Source of the DNA: Takakia lepidozioides | Taxonomy: Eukaryota; Streptophyta; Takakiopsida; Takakiales; Takakiaceae | Length of the DNA: 64,000 nt | Direction of reading: 5' to 3' | NCBI GenBank assembly: GCA_030704615.1 | Contig: CM060733.1 | Location: 74,254,907 to 74,318,906 of the forward strand | In this document: one piece after another, positions 44,957 to 56,383 of the stretch | Layout: every line of letters begins with the position of its first letter | How positions within the stretch are numbered: position 1 is the first letter of the stretch | Notes under the pieces: model-generated | The model's input: only the letters and a program-made list of their open reading frames with translations | The model's database searches: none | What the model was told of the DNA's origin: nothing | Translations under genes and position numbers: made by a program

Positions 44957-45543
44957 GAGGTTAGCTATTTCATGAGCATGAGCGGCATGAGCGGAGTAGT
45001 AAGACAATCAATTTTCATGAGCAAAAGTACAAATTTCGAAAATAAAAAAACAATAAAAATAAACAATAAAAATAAAAATAAAAAAACAAACAATAAAAAC
45101 ATTAATTTAATGCAATGTGTAAGGAAAAACAAATATATTATTCGGCCCCTTGAAGGGAAAATTGTAGTTTTGACAGTAGTGCTCATGATATTTCGTCTTC
45201 CGTTCATGCCAATTCCCAGCGACATGTGCAAATATGGCGCCGAATTTCGCGGTAATAGGGTCCGTAACCTGAAAAAACGGCGACGAATTTCGCGGTAATA
45301 GGTCTCTCTGGCGAAAAATGGTGCCGAATTCCGCGGCTATAGGTCTCCTCATGACAGGTAATTCGGCGCCATTTTTCCAGTGCATGTTCGGACTTAGCCA
45401 GTTTTCGGCGCAAAATAGGGAAATTCGGCGTCATTTTTCCAGACACTGTACCAGTGCATGTTGGGACTTAGCCAGTTTTCGGCCCAAAAAAGAGAAATTC
45501 GGCGCCATTTTTCCAGACACGGTACCAGTGCATGTTGGTCAAA
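44957..45543 (+). repeat. Left terminal inverted repeat, family I
   Basis: Starts GAGGTTAGCTATTTCATGAG, then CATGAGCGG units, and is the near-exact reverse complement of 28222-28622 and of the end at 18155. The inner part (45350-45540) holds about two and a half copies of an 80-bp unit with GGACTTAGCC and AATTCGGCGCCAT. Confidence 0.92.
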
Positions 45544-45545
45544 GT

Positions 45546-47841
45546 CGTTGGACCGTAAAATGTTACCATCTTTGGAGAACTCCCGGAAAAAACAGTATCT
45601 CCAGGTGAGACCTCTCCACTTCCTTATGTATGCCTCCAATGACATTTGGGGAGGGGAAACAATCGCAATGTTCAGGTCCTTCAAAGTCTGATCCAGCACA
45701 ATGACGGCGCGCTTTTCGAGCTGCAAATAGTATATTTGTTAGAATTGCAAAAAAGATACACATCACATACTTGAAGAGAAGAAACAGCATGTTCGAATAC
45801 ACACCTGACTCCAAAATGTAGCCTTGTGGAGCCAGTTATCAAACACCAAATCACTGATTCCTTCCACCTTTGTGCCAGGCTGTATGGTGCTCTTTGGGAA
45901 CTGATTCAAGTCCTTTACTGTTTGATCTGAGTTCCATATCTCTAGCCACCTTATTTTTGTTTGTGGGTCGACCATCGATATGGCCAGCCGGTGCAATTTC
46001 TCTTGCTGCATCTCCGGATGCACATGCTTGTCATAGTGTGTTTTGATCTGCTGAAGGAACTCAGGACCAAGTCCAGGATCTACTATTCTAAGCTGCTTTC
46101 CGAAGGCTGACATCAATTTGGTTCTTCGCATCTCAAACTCCTTCTTTATTGCAGCTTCCACACCCTTTGATGTCCTTAGTTCCTCTGGTGTAGTGCGGTA
46201 ATATTCGGATTTTCCCTTCTCAGCTGCCTCTGCCAGTTCTTGCTGCATTCATTCAAGTAGTGATTAGCTCCGAAGGGACTACAAACATGTATTCGAAAAG
46301 TAAACAGATTACAGACTCGGGCTTACCGCATACATGTACTCCAGAAACGCCTCTCGTGTCAAAGAATACCAAGTGCCTGCAGCTCTTCATGTTTCGCACT
46401 TCTTGATGATATTGGGTGGTAGTACTGTCCGAAAATCATCCAGCTTCATCAGACCAATCCTCTGAATTCGGAATAGTGTGTGAACCAAACTTGTTGTCAC
46501 ATGCGATTTCTCTGTCGATCTGCAAAAACATTGGAAACATTGCATTCCTTAACACTGTTTTTTGAGGATTAACAAGACACTACAGAGGGAATGAAATCTC
46601 CTGGATGACTTACTTGTTCACGTCGTGCATAGCTGTAAGAAGCCTAGCGATGTCGTTTCCTGGATCCAAAACCATTGCCTCCACAGCAACATGCTTGTCT
46701 TTGTCTTTCGAATGGTGTTTCTGAATGTATCCCATCCATGCCAGCAATCGGTGGTTCCCGTCCCAGACGTAGAACATGTGGTTGCAGAATTGCTGGGTGT
46801 TCTTTCCCATCATGAGGCCCAGCTCGAACTCCTCATTGGCATCTTTCCAGCACTCATCCCAGTTATCACTGATCTCTGGAGAAACTAATGTGCTTTTCCC
46901 ATTTATATCCGTCAGTGACACATAAAAAACTTGTGCACCAAGTCTATATCCATGCACAAAATCACTCTCCAATTTTGTTATGTCATGGGAAAGAGGTGGA
47001 CGCACAACAGGCATTGATATCATCCGGCACAGAGGTATGTCCAGACGCCCTCCAGATACGAGCATGTCCCTTATAACCTCCTGAGAGTTTACCTTCTGGA
47101 ATGACATGAGTTCTTTCACCTTGTCAAGGTAGTGCACTTCGGATTCATCTGCTTCATCTGTATTCTCTGAGCTTTTTGCGGACTCGTCCCCATCTCCAGA
47201 TCCTTTCCCCTCTGATCCTGTAGGCTTCGACCTCACAGTTTTCTGCACGATGCCATTCAGTTCTGACTAAGTGATTTGCAAATAGTGAATGGCGGTAACG
47301 ACAATCACTATGTATCAAGGAAACTCACCATGAATGGTGTGAAAGAATTCAGCACAATCTACACATGCAAAGCCGAGACTGCCGTATTCAAAACAAAAGT
47401 GAGAGCGATAGCGAACGGCGTTAACGACAATCACAAAAGATAACAACCTGCCGGATCGGTGTTGTGTAATGACATATATGTGCAACTGATTGGCGGCAAC
47501 GACATTCAGTGTAGTTTAGGGAGAATAGTAAGTGCAGACTCTCTCTTCAAACACATAGGTACATAAATCTCATGAGGAGAATCGAATGGCGTTAACGACG
47601 CTCGCAATTCAGTAGTTCCTGCTAAAGAATGGAAGAGGAAGGACTCCTTGAAAGGCAATCAGACAGACTATATGATAAAACTTACTGGCACCTTCTTAGG
47701 TTTTGAAATTTGATCCCCTTCTGCAGCTTTCCTCTTCCCTCTCACATCTGCTGGAGTTTCTGTCTGCGCAAGGGTTTCTTGACCTTCTTCAGGTTCGGCG
47801 TTCCGCGTGCTTCCACCTTCTTCAGTGTCCCTGCGAATCAT
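45546..47841 (-). pseudogene. P2: ParB-like gene, methyltransferase part missing
   Basis: Minus-strand exons near 47695-47841 (basic/acidic start MIRRDTEEGG), 46614-47248, 46328-46520, 45803-46248 and 45546-45723. Exon 2 has the ParB/Srx-like domain: IPLCRMISMPVVRP and FYVWDGNHRLLAWM, matching P1 and P3. Later exons match P1 (LVHTLFRIQRIG; EKLHRLAISMVD; RWLEIWN). Exon 3 carries a TGA where P1 has a sense codon. At 45545 the gene meets the terminal repeat, so nothing equivalent to the P1 methyltransferase is left. It is transcribed away from T5. A ParB-like fold could bind DNA or CTP; which, if either, is unknown here. Confidence 0.8.
47250..47694 (-). repeat. Dispersed GGCGTTAACGAC repeats in P2 intron 1
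   Basis: TGGCGGTAACGACAATCAC, ACGGCGTTAACGACAATCAC, TGGCGGCAACGACATTCA and TGGCGTTAACGACGCTCG occur near 47290, 47416, 47490 and 47587, about 75-125 bp apart, within the presumed first intron. Confidence 0.7.
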
Positions 47842-48828
47842 CTCTGCCTCTGCGCACTCTTATCGCCGACTGTGTCGCAGCCGCTGCCTCAGTCTCCGTC
47901 TACTCTTGTGAATCAGTCTCCGCGTTCACCTGCTGCCTTGGCCCTGTGTTCTCCAACAAACGACGCCTCGTCATTTTCTCTCTTGCTCTGCGTCTCTCTC
48001 TAAGGGAAGTAAAATAAAGAGACTTTCTTCTCTTTCGTATTCTAGAAGGAACCCTCTCCAGCTTGACTACCACTCTCCCTCCAAGCGCGAAAAGTAGAAA
48101 AACGCAGTGACTCCCGATTTCTTGCGGGATTGCCTGTGTTCTTGCGTGTCTCTAGAAGCATCGGATTCCCTCCCGCGTGACCGTTACACATAGTCGTTTC
48201 CTTATTAGTGCACATGCCAGCAATTGGTGTACAGCTGTTCGTATTCAGTTATGGATGTCTGACGTGTGCCGCCCAAAAAAAACGGCGTGTTCTTTATTAT
48301 AACGGGTTCAATATTTAAAAAGAACAGCGAATCCCAGAAATTGATGCGCAGTCTTAAACAAATAAATATAAATGAATGAGAGTTTGATGACAAATTTTGG
48401 AATATCATACATGGTTATCCTTGTTATCCAAACCCCACATTCGTTTCACATTTGGAACTTTCCAGGTGCGCATGATCATTGGTAGTAGTATATAGATACA
48501 TTTACTTAATCTGCAATCCCATTCTCAGATCCTGTGGCATGCTTCCAGGAAGTCGGCTTTGTTATTGGGTTTATTGATGAGGTTCTGATTAACGGTTTAA
48601 CAGTTGCCGACACTGCCCCTAGGGATACTCTGACCACTGGGCCCACAAGAAAAGTAATTAAAATGGACGGCTGCATATCTGGAATGAATAACAGAATATG
48701 CACAGTCGTTATCTGAGCTTCCTCCGCCATATTCTCTGCTCATTCTTCAACTGTGTTCTGGAGACAGCAGTAAACCGATTTACACTAGATCTGCGATAGC
48801 AAGGTACAAACATACTCGAGGAAGGAAG
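47842..48828. promoter_or_regulatory. Divergent promoter region between P2 and T5
   Basis: About 1 kb separates the two start codons, and both genes point away from it. It is the only place where promoters of both can lie. I see AT-rich stretches (48280-48420) but no certain core elements. Confidence 0.55.
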
Positions 48829-51800
48829 ATGGCTTCCTCTGAAGCGGAGTTCTTCTCAGACGACAAACCAGTGCCGTTCTCCCAGGAAGTCCTTGACAAT
48901 GGATTTGCAATTGTTCTGGAACATGTCTTGGCTACCCGTTTTCAGCTGCAGAATGGCTCCATCTTTTTGGAGAAAGAGGTTTACGATCTGAAAGGGAAGT
49001 TGGTGAAATATTCTTTCCAAAACCGTGATGAGACGGCTCATATCAGCCAGTGGAGAGTGCGTCCTGGTCGATACAGAGTACTTGGAGAGCCTCGGCGAAA
49101 GTCCCTTGGGTCATATGTGACGCCCGGGACTGCTGCTTCGGTCGTTGAAGACAAGAGGGAGGTGGTGGTGAAAAAAGAACAGACTTCCTCTACTCCAATC
49201 GTTGAGCTTTCGGATTCTTCCGATGATGACATAAGTGAAATTCCAAATCCAGTCCTTCCTACTGTGGTTGCAGAAGCTGATGAAGAAGAGATTTGTAGTG
49301 TCATTCCAAAATTGCGGGCGATGGGAGGAATGGCTGGATTCAAAAGTGAGTTGCGGGGAATTGATTGGGAATCTTTGAAGCAGGTGCCTGTGAAGTTCTT
49401 GCCGGAGACTTTTGATGGCGATATCCTATTCGAGCTGCCTCCTCCTCCGCGAGTTGGAGGTGTAACAATCATGATGCATGGAATGGACAAGAAACACGAC
49501 GGGCACCCGTGGTGCAGAACAAAAACATCCAATATTCAGAATGATGACAAGCTTGTTTTCAGGAGGACAGTTTGCAATGGACACCTTAGGTGTGATAATT
49601 TGAATTGCAGACACTTTCTTCAGTCTGGTGTTCATAATCAAAGCGAATGGGAGGGTCTGGCGGAGAATCCATTTCAGCCTGGGACTGCCCCTCCACCGGC
49701 AAACACTTTCGTCTGCAAATTCTGCAAACTTGTGCCATCCTGCTTGGCGCTCTGCGGAGCAAGAATGTACTATGTTGTCCACCGTTTGAATACAATGACG
49801 AGAGCTTGTGTGCATTTTGGATTCCATAACCATCCTGTCTCGAAGGGGGATTACAGGGAGAGTGTTGAGACAGTATCGAGGTTGATCAAACAGCAGTTCG
49901 GGAGAAACCCATCCGCAACAACATCTGCAATTGCTCTTGGCGCAAGCAAGTCCTTCTTGGAAAGCCATATTTTGAGTGAAGGAGATTCTGTGGGGACTAA
50001 ACTTGACGGTGCAGCATTGGACCTGGTCATGGATCATTTCTCCACTTTAAGTTCACCTAACATTCGGCATCAGATCAATGCATTGAGAATGGGCTCTGGG
50101 ATCAGAGGCTACATAGACAATATTTTGGAATTGAAACGAGTGAGCAAGTACGATTACATCCAGGACAATGTATTCCCAGGTCAAGGTGCCATCAAAGTTT
50201 TTCTTTTCAAAATGTCGACTGTTGGGGAGGGCAGTGGGGTTAGCCTCGTGAAGCGGATGCAGAAGACTGGGGACTTGCAGAACTGTTTTCTTATGTTTGA
50301 TCATGTGAAACGAGTGAAGGATTGGACGACAATGGCTTGTCATGTCTACGATCCAGTGTACCAACGAGTTATGACAATTGCAGTTTGTGACATGCAATCC
50401 GAGGATACGGAATCCCAGAAGCTCATGTGGAATTCCCTGATACGTGTCATGGGCTGCCATGGGCTGCCATCTCCAAATTTCGCAGGTTTCATGGCGGATA
50501 GTGCTCAAGCAAATTTCAATGCTGTTCGTATTGTCTTCGGATCGGGCGACCCAAAAGTGCCTATGCCAGGAAGAGAGCGTACATGTCTATTCCATTGGAC
50601 ACAATCTCTGGAAAAACATACAAAGTCGGACATCAAACTAGAGATGCAGACTCAGCACCGTAAATTGTGCAAAGAGTACAAAGATGCTAGAACAATGAAG
50701 GAGGCGGACACTTTGTTCCAGACAATTCGTGCCTGGTGGTTCTCTTCTGGAGCTGCATCACTTGAGAGTATGAGAGCATTGGAAGATTGGCTGGCGTTTT
50801 GGCACTTCCGGTATAGACAGTGGGGAGCAGCCATGACAATGGTACGAGGCTTCTATTTCATGCTTTATTCATACATTTGCTTTCCATATTTTTGACTCAT
50901 TGCTTTCTTTATGTTGTTTCCTGTGCACTGTTCTGAAGTGTGGTTATCCTCTTTGCAGAACATGTCCATTGAGGAAATGGCGGACATGCCATCTTGCAAT
51001 TTGGCAGAAACTGTGCACAATGCATGGTTGCAGCAGTCTGGGAAACGAGGTCGGGATTTGTATGTGGCAACAACAGATGATTTGATACGTGCCTTGCAAC
51101 AACAAACCCGATACCGTGATTTCTTACGAGGTGGGGTTGGTGGCAAGGGTCCGGACAAATGGGAGTTGATGTTGCGTGCTGCAAACAGATCTGGGGATCC
51201 AATCAAGATAGCACGGGCGGTGAGCATGTATGCCCAGGGAACGCCACTTGTTTCTAGAGTTCCACATCTTGAAGGGGAGGAGAGATTCGACTCCTGTAAG
51301 AGGAAATTGAACACTCCACCTGGTTCGGATTCAGATTCCCACAGGGCAGACCGTGATAACTTCTCGAAGCCTCGTGTTCCCCTGCATGACAGCTCCATGT
51401 CTGGAACCTCCATTGTGGAGGAACCTCCAACACGACGGCAAGCTCCAGCATCAAACCGTGCCACTGAAATGGTGCAGGAGAGAAACAACCCCCTTGATGT
51501 GCTTGAGTCCGCATGCCCCGACCACGTTTGGCACATAGAACGCACAAGTGTCGGGTCTCGTGTGAAATGTACAGCGATCAGGGCAACTAATTTCGAGAAG
51601 TGCACTTCATCTATATCCAGAGGTGGTGCCCGAACTCCTGCTCTGACTTTCACGGGCTTGATGCGTCCATACGGTCAACCAGAAGCCAAGAACCACAAGT
51701 TCTGGTTCTGCGCAGATGATTGTGCCAGATGTGTGCATGGAACTGTGCGTCCTTCCGTAGTGATGAAGCCATCTCCTCCAACCGTTTGGCCCGTGAAGGT

Positions 51801-52254
51801 GGGAACACATCTCAGCTTTCAGGAGATTGAAATGCTGGAGGAGGCAGGTTTTTCCCTTGCGAGACAACCCCAACTCCATGCATGTGCAACCGCTGAACAC
51901 TTTGGCAAAGTGGAGTCCGCAAGAATGCTCCAAGCTCGTGTCGGAAGCACCACGGAAGTACCCGATCCAGGATATGGTCGGGTATTCACAATCATCACTT
52001 CCACATCTGCTGTTCATGACAGGACCTACGACATCACGGTTTCCAATTTCCCCAATTGCACATGTCCTGATTTTGTGAATATGCTATCAACCAGTTTGGG
52101 CAAGAGAGGTAAATTCATACCCTGCAAACATTTGTATTTCATATTTTTGAGGAGGATGGTTTGCGATCCCAAACGTGACAACTTCATTCACCAGGCCACT
52201 ATGAGTTTCAACGAGGTCGATACTCTTTTGCAGCGGGATACAACACATGGGTAG
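48829..52254 (+). CDS. T5: intact MULE-like transposase with SWIM zinc finger
   Basis: Two exons, 48829-50841 and 50959-52254 (intron with ATG|GTACGA and TTTGCAG|AAC), join in frame to 1102 residues without a stop. It should cut and paste the element by DDE chemistry. Seen: N-terminal domain; acidic linker (SDSSDDD); zinc region 1 (about 220-265, HPWCRTK ... CNGHLRCDNLNCRHF); zinc region 2 (about 293-336, CKFCKLVPSCLALC ... VHFGFHNHP), resembling GCM/WRKY-type DNA-binding fingers; LMFDHVKRVKDW with Asp near 491; GFMADSAQANFNAV with Asp near 557; CLFHWTQSL with Cys586/His589; and a C-terminal SWIM finger (CTCPDF ... IPCKHLYFIFL). The third acidic residue is not pinned down. Assignment to MULEs rests on the D-D-CxxH layout plus SWIM. 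Confidence 0.88.
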
Positions 52255-52639
52255 CATGAACTATGTAATGTGGTATGTGGATGACTATGATTTGAAATGT
52301 GTAATTCACATCAATTCGTCGGCTGTGCAATGATATGGCCTCCAACTATACGGAGTGAGGTCTGAGTGACAACTTTTAGGTAGTGCACATTTGTCATTGC
52401 ACCGTTCGAAGTCTACATGTCTTGCTGTCGCTATGCACTACAATCATCTTTTGAAGATGATCATAACTCTCATTGTTATTTGAGGAGGGAGGAAGTCTTC
52501 TCGTGGCAGCCTTTATAGCGCACACTTTGTGAGGATATTTTGTCGTCTTCGTAATTGTAAAAGTGAAACAAGCATTTGTAATTGCATAATGTTGGATGCT
52601 GCAATTGTAGGCCTCAACGCTCGTCTTGATTCTATTTAG
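52255..52639. other. T5 3' flank
   Basis: No gene or repeat seen. AT-rich sequence following the stop; it probably contains the T5 polyadenylation region. Confidence 0.4.
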
Positions 52640-52900
52640 GCAAGATTCCCTGCATTAATTCCACGGTAATAGGACCATCCACGGTTATAGGCGGCGCATG
52701 TTAATGCTGACGTGGCAGTTGACGGACAGTGCCACGTCATCATTTACCGCCACATCAGCATGCTGACATGACGCTCACGCCACGTCAGCGTGTGTGTAGG
52801 CTCACGCCACGTCAGCTGGCGTGAGCGTACGCTCACGCCACGTCACTCCTGCGTGAGCGTACGCTCGCGCGCTCACGTGCAACGCTCACGCCATTGCGTC
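52640..52900. repeat. Cluster of TGACGTGGC-type inverted repeats and a perfect palindrome
   Basis: CTCACGCCACGTCA and its reverse complement recur at least five times. GGCGTGAGCGT plus its reverse complement forms a perfect 22-bp palindrome at 52818-52839. ACGTGGC is also the core of plant bZIP sites. It starts with CCACGGTAATAGG, resembling the CGCGGTAATAGG of family I termini, so it may be the right terminal region of E2. Confidence 0.75.
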
Positions 52901-53604
52901 GTTGGGTAGAAGCCAAGTGCGAAGAAGAGGGGCTAGGAGAGTAGTCAGAGAAGTGATGTGGTGGTTACCTGTATGTAGTTCAAAATTCGACTGACAAAGA
53001 TGGAGATATTTTGTACCTTGCCGGGTAGATTGTGGTACCGTGGGTGGAGATTAGTGGGTGGTGTTTTGTTGGGGGAGTCCGTCTTGAGCAGCAGAGAACA
53101 TTCGGAGGGGGTATGGCTGAATTGGTTGGGAAGAGGGGTGCTGACCAGTGTCAGTAATCCATTTGAGAAAGCAGAATTGCGTATTAGATGGTGATATCAG
53201 TAGATAACGGGCATAATGGAGATTTTTGTAATAGGGAAGAACAGAGAGATTCAAGGGTGTAGAGGGGGGGGGGGGGGGGGTGAGAGTGCTCCCTGGGTAA
53301 AAGAGAACGCATATGTGTTTGGAGGCGGAGACTAACCTGCACAAATTCCCAGGCCAGTACCTCTGATTGTTGATAGTATCAGCACTTTCTCCAAGAATGA
53401 GGCCTCCATGGGATCTTGGACTCCATCGCTCGAGGGTAGTCCAAACCATCGGTCACTGCCAAAACCTACATGCATGATTTGCGCCTGCCAAGCCCCATAG
53501 CCTCTGGCCATAGCAGGTTCCATTGGGGTTCCACCTGGCTCAATAGTTGGAGGGATTCCCTTATTGGGAAGCTTGTGTCGAACACCACGTTGCTCCAAGA
53601 TCGA
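52901..53604. other. Unassigned stretch between T5 and T6
   Basis: Contains a 17-G run (53264-53280) and no recognisable gene. A 100-codon minus-strand frame at 53332-53634 has no similarity I can name apart from its overlap with the T6 end. Confidence 0.4.
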
Positions 53605-55583
53605 ACATAAGAAAACACTTCTCCAGATTGCCACCCTTCTGCATACGCTTCACCAGGCTGACTCCGTTGCCCTCATCTACTGTAGACATTTTGAAAATGA
53701 ACACAATCATTTTTGTTTGGTCCAAAATTTTGTAGGGATGTAGTGGTGGGAAGGTAGAAGCCAAAGAACAAGATTGAGCAAAAAATAAAATCGTTACGTA
53801 GCAGAAAAACCCCAATCAAAGACAATATAAACCTATTTATTTGCTTGAAATTCATTTAAACTCAATTTAATTGTAAATTGGTGGAAGGGCGAGGGCGTGG
53901 TTGGGGAAGCAAATGTTTGTTTCTTCTATTGGTTCTTCGCACATATGTTGCACAAATATTCAAGCACATGCAGGCAAAAGATGGGCCTCAACCTCATCCG
54001 TTCAATGGGTGCATTGGCCATTCACCCATGACAAGATTTCTTTTTCACAATGAACAAAATTGGATTACACATGAACGCCTTATTGGCCTATTGAATGAAT
54101 TTCGATTGATCTCATATTACTCTGGGACCTGTCAGATGGTACATTGGACATACTGGCCAAGTCTCGAAGCGAACAAAAATCATTTGGATGGGCCATCATC
54201 CGTTGGCCCATTGGACGAATTTCCTTTCAGATCCTTGCCCCGGGAAGACGAACTGTCTTGAATGTAATCGAACCTGCTCCTTCGCTTCAATTCCAAAATG
54301 TTGTTCATGTACCCTCAGTTTGCAGAGCCCATTCTCAAAGCATTCACCTGATTCCGAATGTTTGGCGAACTCAAGGTCGAGAAATGGTCCATAACAATGT
54401 CCAAAGCTGGTATCTCCAGTTTCCTGCCCATAGAATCTGTTGCACTCAGAAAATGGCTTTCCAGGAAGGATTTGCTCGCTCCAAGAGCAATTGCGGAAGT
54501 GGTGGCTGTTGGATTAGTCTCGAACTCCTCTCTTATCAGCCGTGACACTGCCTCAACACTTTCCCTGTAATCCCCCTTGCACACAGGATGGTTGTGGAAA
54601 CCAAAATGAACACAGGCTCTAGTCATGGTTTTGAAGCGGTGCACCACATAGTACATTCTTGCACCACACAATGCAAGGCAAGAAGACGCAAGCTTACAGA
54701 ACTTGCACAAGTATTGGTGCACAGAGGCGCGACCCCAAGCTTGAATGGATTCTCTGAGATGCCCTCCCATTCGCTCTGGTTCTGAACACCTGACAGAGCA
54801 AAATGTTTGCATTTCATATTTTCGCATTTGAGGTGCCCATTATGGACTGTTCTCCTGAATATGAGGTTGTCATGGTTTTGAATATTGGAGGTTTTCGTCC
54901 GACACCAGGGGTGCCCATCATGTTTCTTGTCCATTCTTTGCATCAGACTCAAAATACCTCCCACCCGCCCAGGTGGAGGTAGCTCAAATAGGATATTACC
55001 ATCAAATGTTTCCGGCAGGAACTTCACACGCTCAATATTGAAAGTGCCCTAGTCGATTCCGCTCGACTCACTCTTGAATCCGGCCATTCCTCCTATGGCC
55101 TTTAGCTTGGGAATGACACTGTAGATCTCTTCCACCTCCGCTTCCAGAACAGGAGGTGGCTGCACCACAGATGGTATTTTGTAGGCGTCCTCCTACGACG
55201 AGTCGGAGAGCTCCACGACTGGGGTAACGGTTGTTGTCTCTTTTAACCACCACATCTCTTTTGTCTTGGGCCACTGAAGCTGCAGTTCTAGGAGTGACAA
55301 ACAAGCCAACAGATTGCCGGCAAGGAGCACTAAGGACCCTATATCTTCCCGGAGGCACTCTCCACTGTTGATATGTGCTGTCTCATTGGGTTTTTGGAAT
55401 GTATTTGAGCAACTTTCCGTCGACATCGTACACCTCTCTCTCCAGGAAGAGAGTGCCATTGTCGAGTCAAAATTGTGTTGCGAGAACATGTTCGTGCACA
55501 ACAACAAAACCATCATCATCCGCTTCGTACGAAAAAGGCACAGGCTGATTTTCAGAGAAGAACTCTGCATCACAGGAACCCAT
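53605..55583 (-). pseudogene. T6: MULE-like transposase, 5' half, disrupted
   Basis: ATG at 55583 (MGSCDAEFFSENQPVPFS) matches the T5 N-terminus. Similarity continues through zinc region 1 (HDGHPWCRTK), zinc region 2 (CKFCKLASSCLALC ... VHFGFHNHPVCKG) and LSSPNIRNQVNALRMGS. TGA codons near 55472 and 55379 and further frame breaks interrupt it. An AT-rich insertion of about 530 bp (53706-54235) splits the segment IKVFLFKMS of T5. The reading resumes at 53704 (FIFKMSTVDEGNGVSLVKRM) and ends at 53605 in FLMFD, so the catalytic core and SWIM finger are missing. It points away from P3, the same layout as T5/P2. Confidence 0.85.
53706..54235. other. AT-rich insertion within T6
   Basis: It has no counterpart in T1-T5 and separates two adjacent transposase segments. 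I found no clear terminal repeat or target duplication, so its nature is unknown. Confidence 0.5.
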
Positions 55584-56383
55584 GGTATGGAAGGGAAATT
55601 CGCCATTGTCGAGCTTCACAGTGCAGAGTCCCCCAATGTAAGAGTCAAGCGGGATGCTCTACGGCGATGACATTGAAGAGATCACTGCAGATACTTACAC
55701 AACCATTGGTCAGGGAGGAATGCAGTTTCATTGGAAAATGCAACGTCAAGCGGCTGTGCAGTCCTAAGCAACCAATGCATGAACAGTGACAGATAAATGA
55801 GGAGTAGCGTCTGTCGGCCATGATCTATTTTTGAATTCAAAGTCCACTAAAATTTGTACACCTACCCTTCCCGCTTACAACCCCCCACACCGCTTGATGA
55901 ACATTGACGGATCATTCCACCGTAATTTAAATTCTTTGACAGATAGGGTATCCAAAGTCCGGATATAAAGAGTCTTTTTGCCAACTACTTTCATTACATC
56001 AGCCATCCAGCCACCTGGACAAACACATGTCTAACTTCCACCTTATTTATTTGTCTTAGAGCATTACAGACATGGATGAGAAGTTGTCGTGGATGACCTC
56101 CGCATGCAAGAATGCAAAGTATTCTCAATGAAGTTTTGCGTAATCATCAACAGTGACGTGTCGTCCATGCAAATGCTCGAACCTCTTCGAGCCACGCAGG
56201 AGGCTTCCTGACGAAGATGGGGTGGCGGTGCACCACACGGAGTGTCACTTTACCGCACAACCTTCTTTCCTTTCAGCAACACTGGAGTCCATAGACAGGG
56301 TCACGCCATCCTGAGCTAGAAGAAGGCACCGCAGAACGTTGTACTTCACATCCACAAAATAGAGTTTAAGAGCAAAGGAGAGA
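55584..56383. promoter_or_regulatory. Divergent region between T6 and P3
   Basis: About 800 bp between the two start codons, equivalent in position to 47842-48828 but without obvious sequence similarity to it. No gene seen. Confidence 0.5.

Larger units (their letters stand above)
44957..52960 (+). mobile_element. E2: MULE-like element with divergent ParB-like gene and intact transposase
   Basis: A left terminal inverted repeat (44957-45543) is followed by P2 on the minus strand and T5 on the plus strand. It is inserted in the 3' untranslated region of G4, whose sequence stops at 44956 (TTCCCGTAC). The right end is not certain: no copy of the left TIR follows T5, but 52640-52900 has palindromes and a CCACGGTAATAGG phrase related to the TIR. 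Either the right end is diverged, or P2/T5 is an older element joined to a family I end. Confidence 0.65.

Noticed and set aside
53332-53634. 100-codon minus-strand frame
   Set aside because: Only its first residues overlap T6 and those are in another frame; no family recognised.
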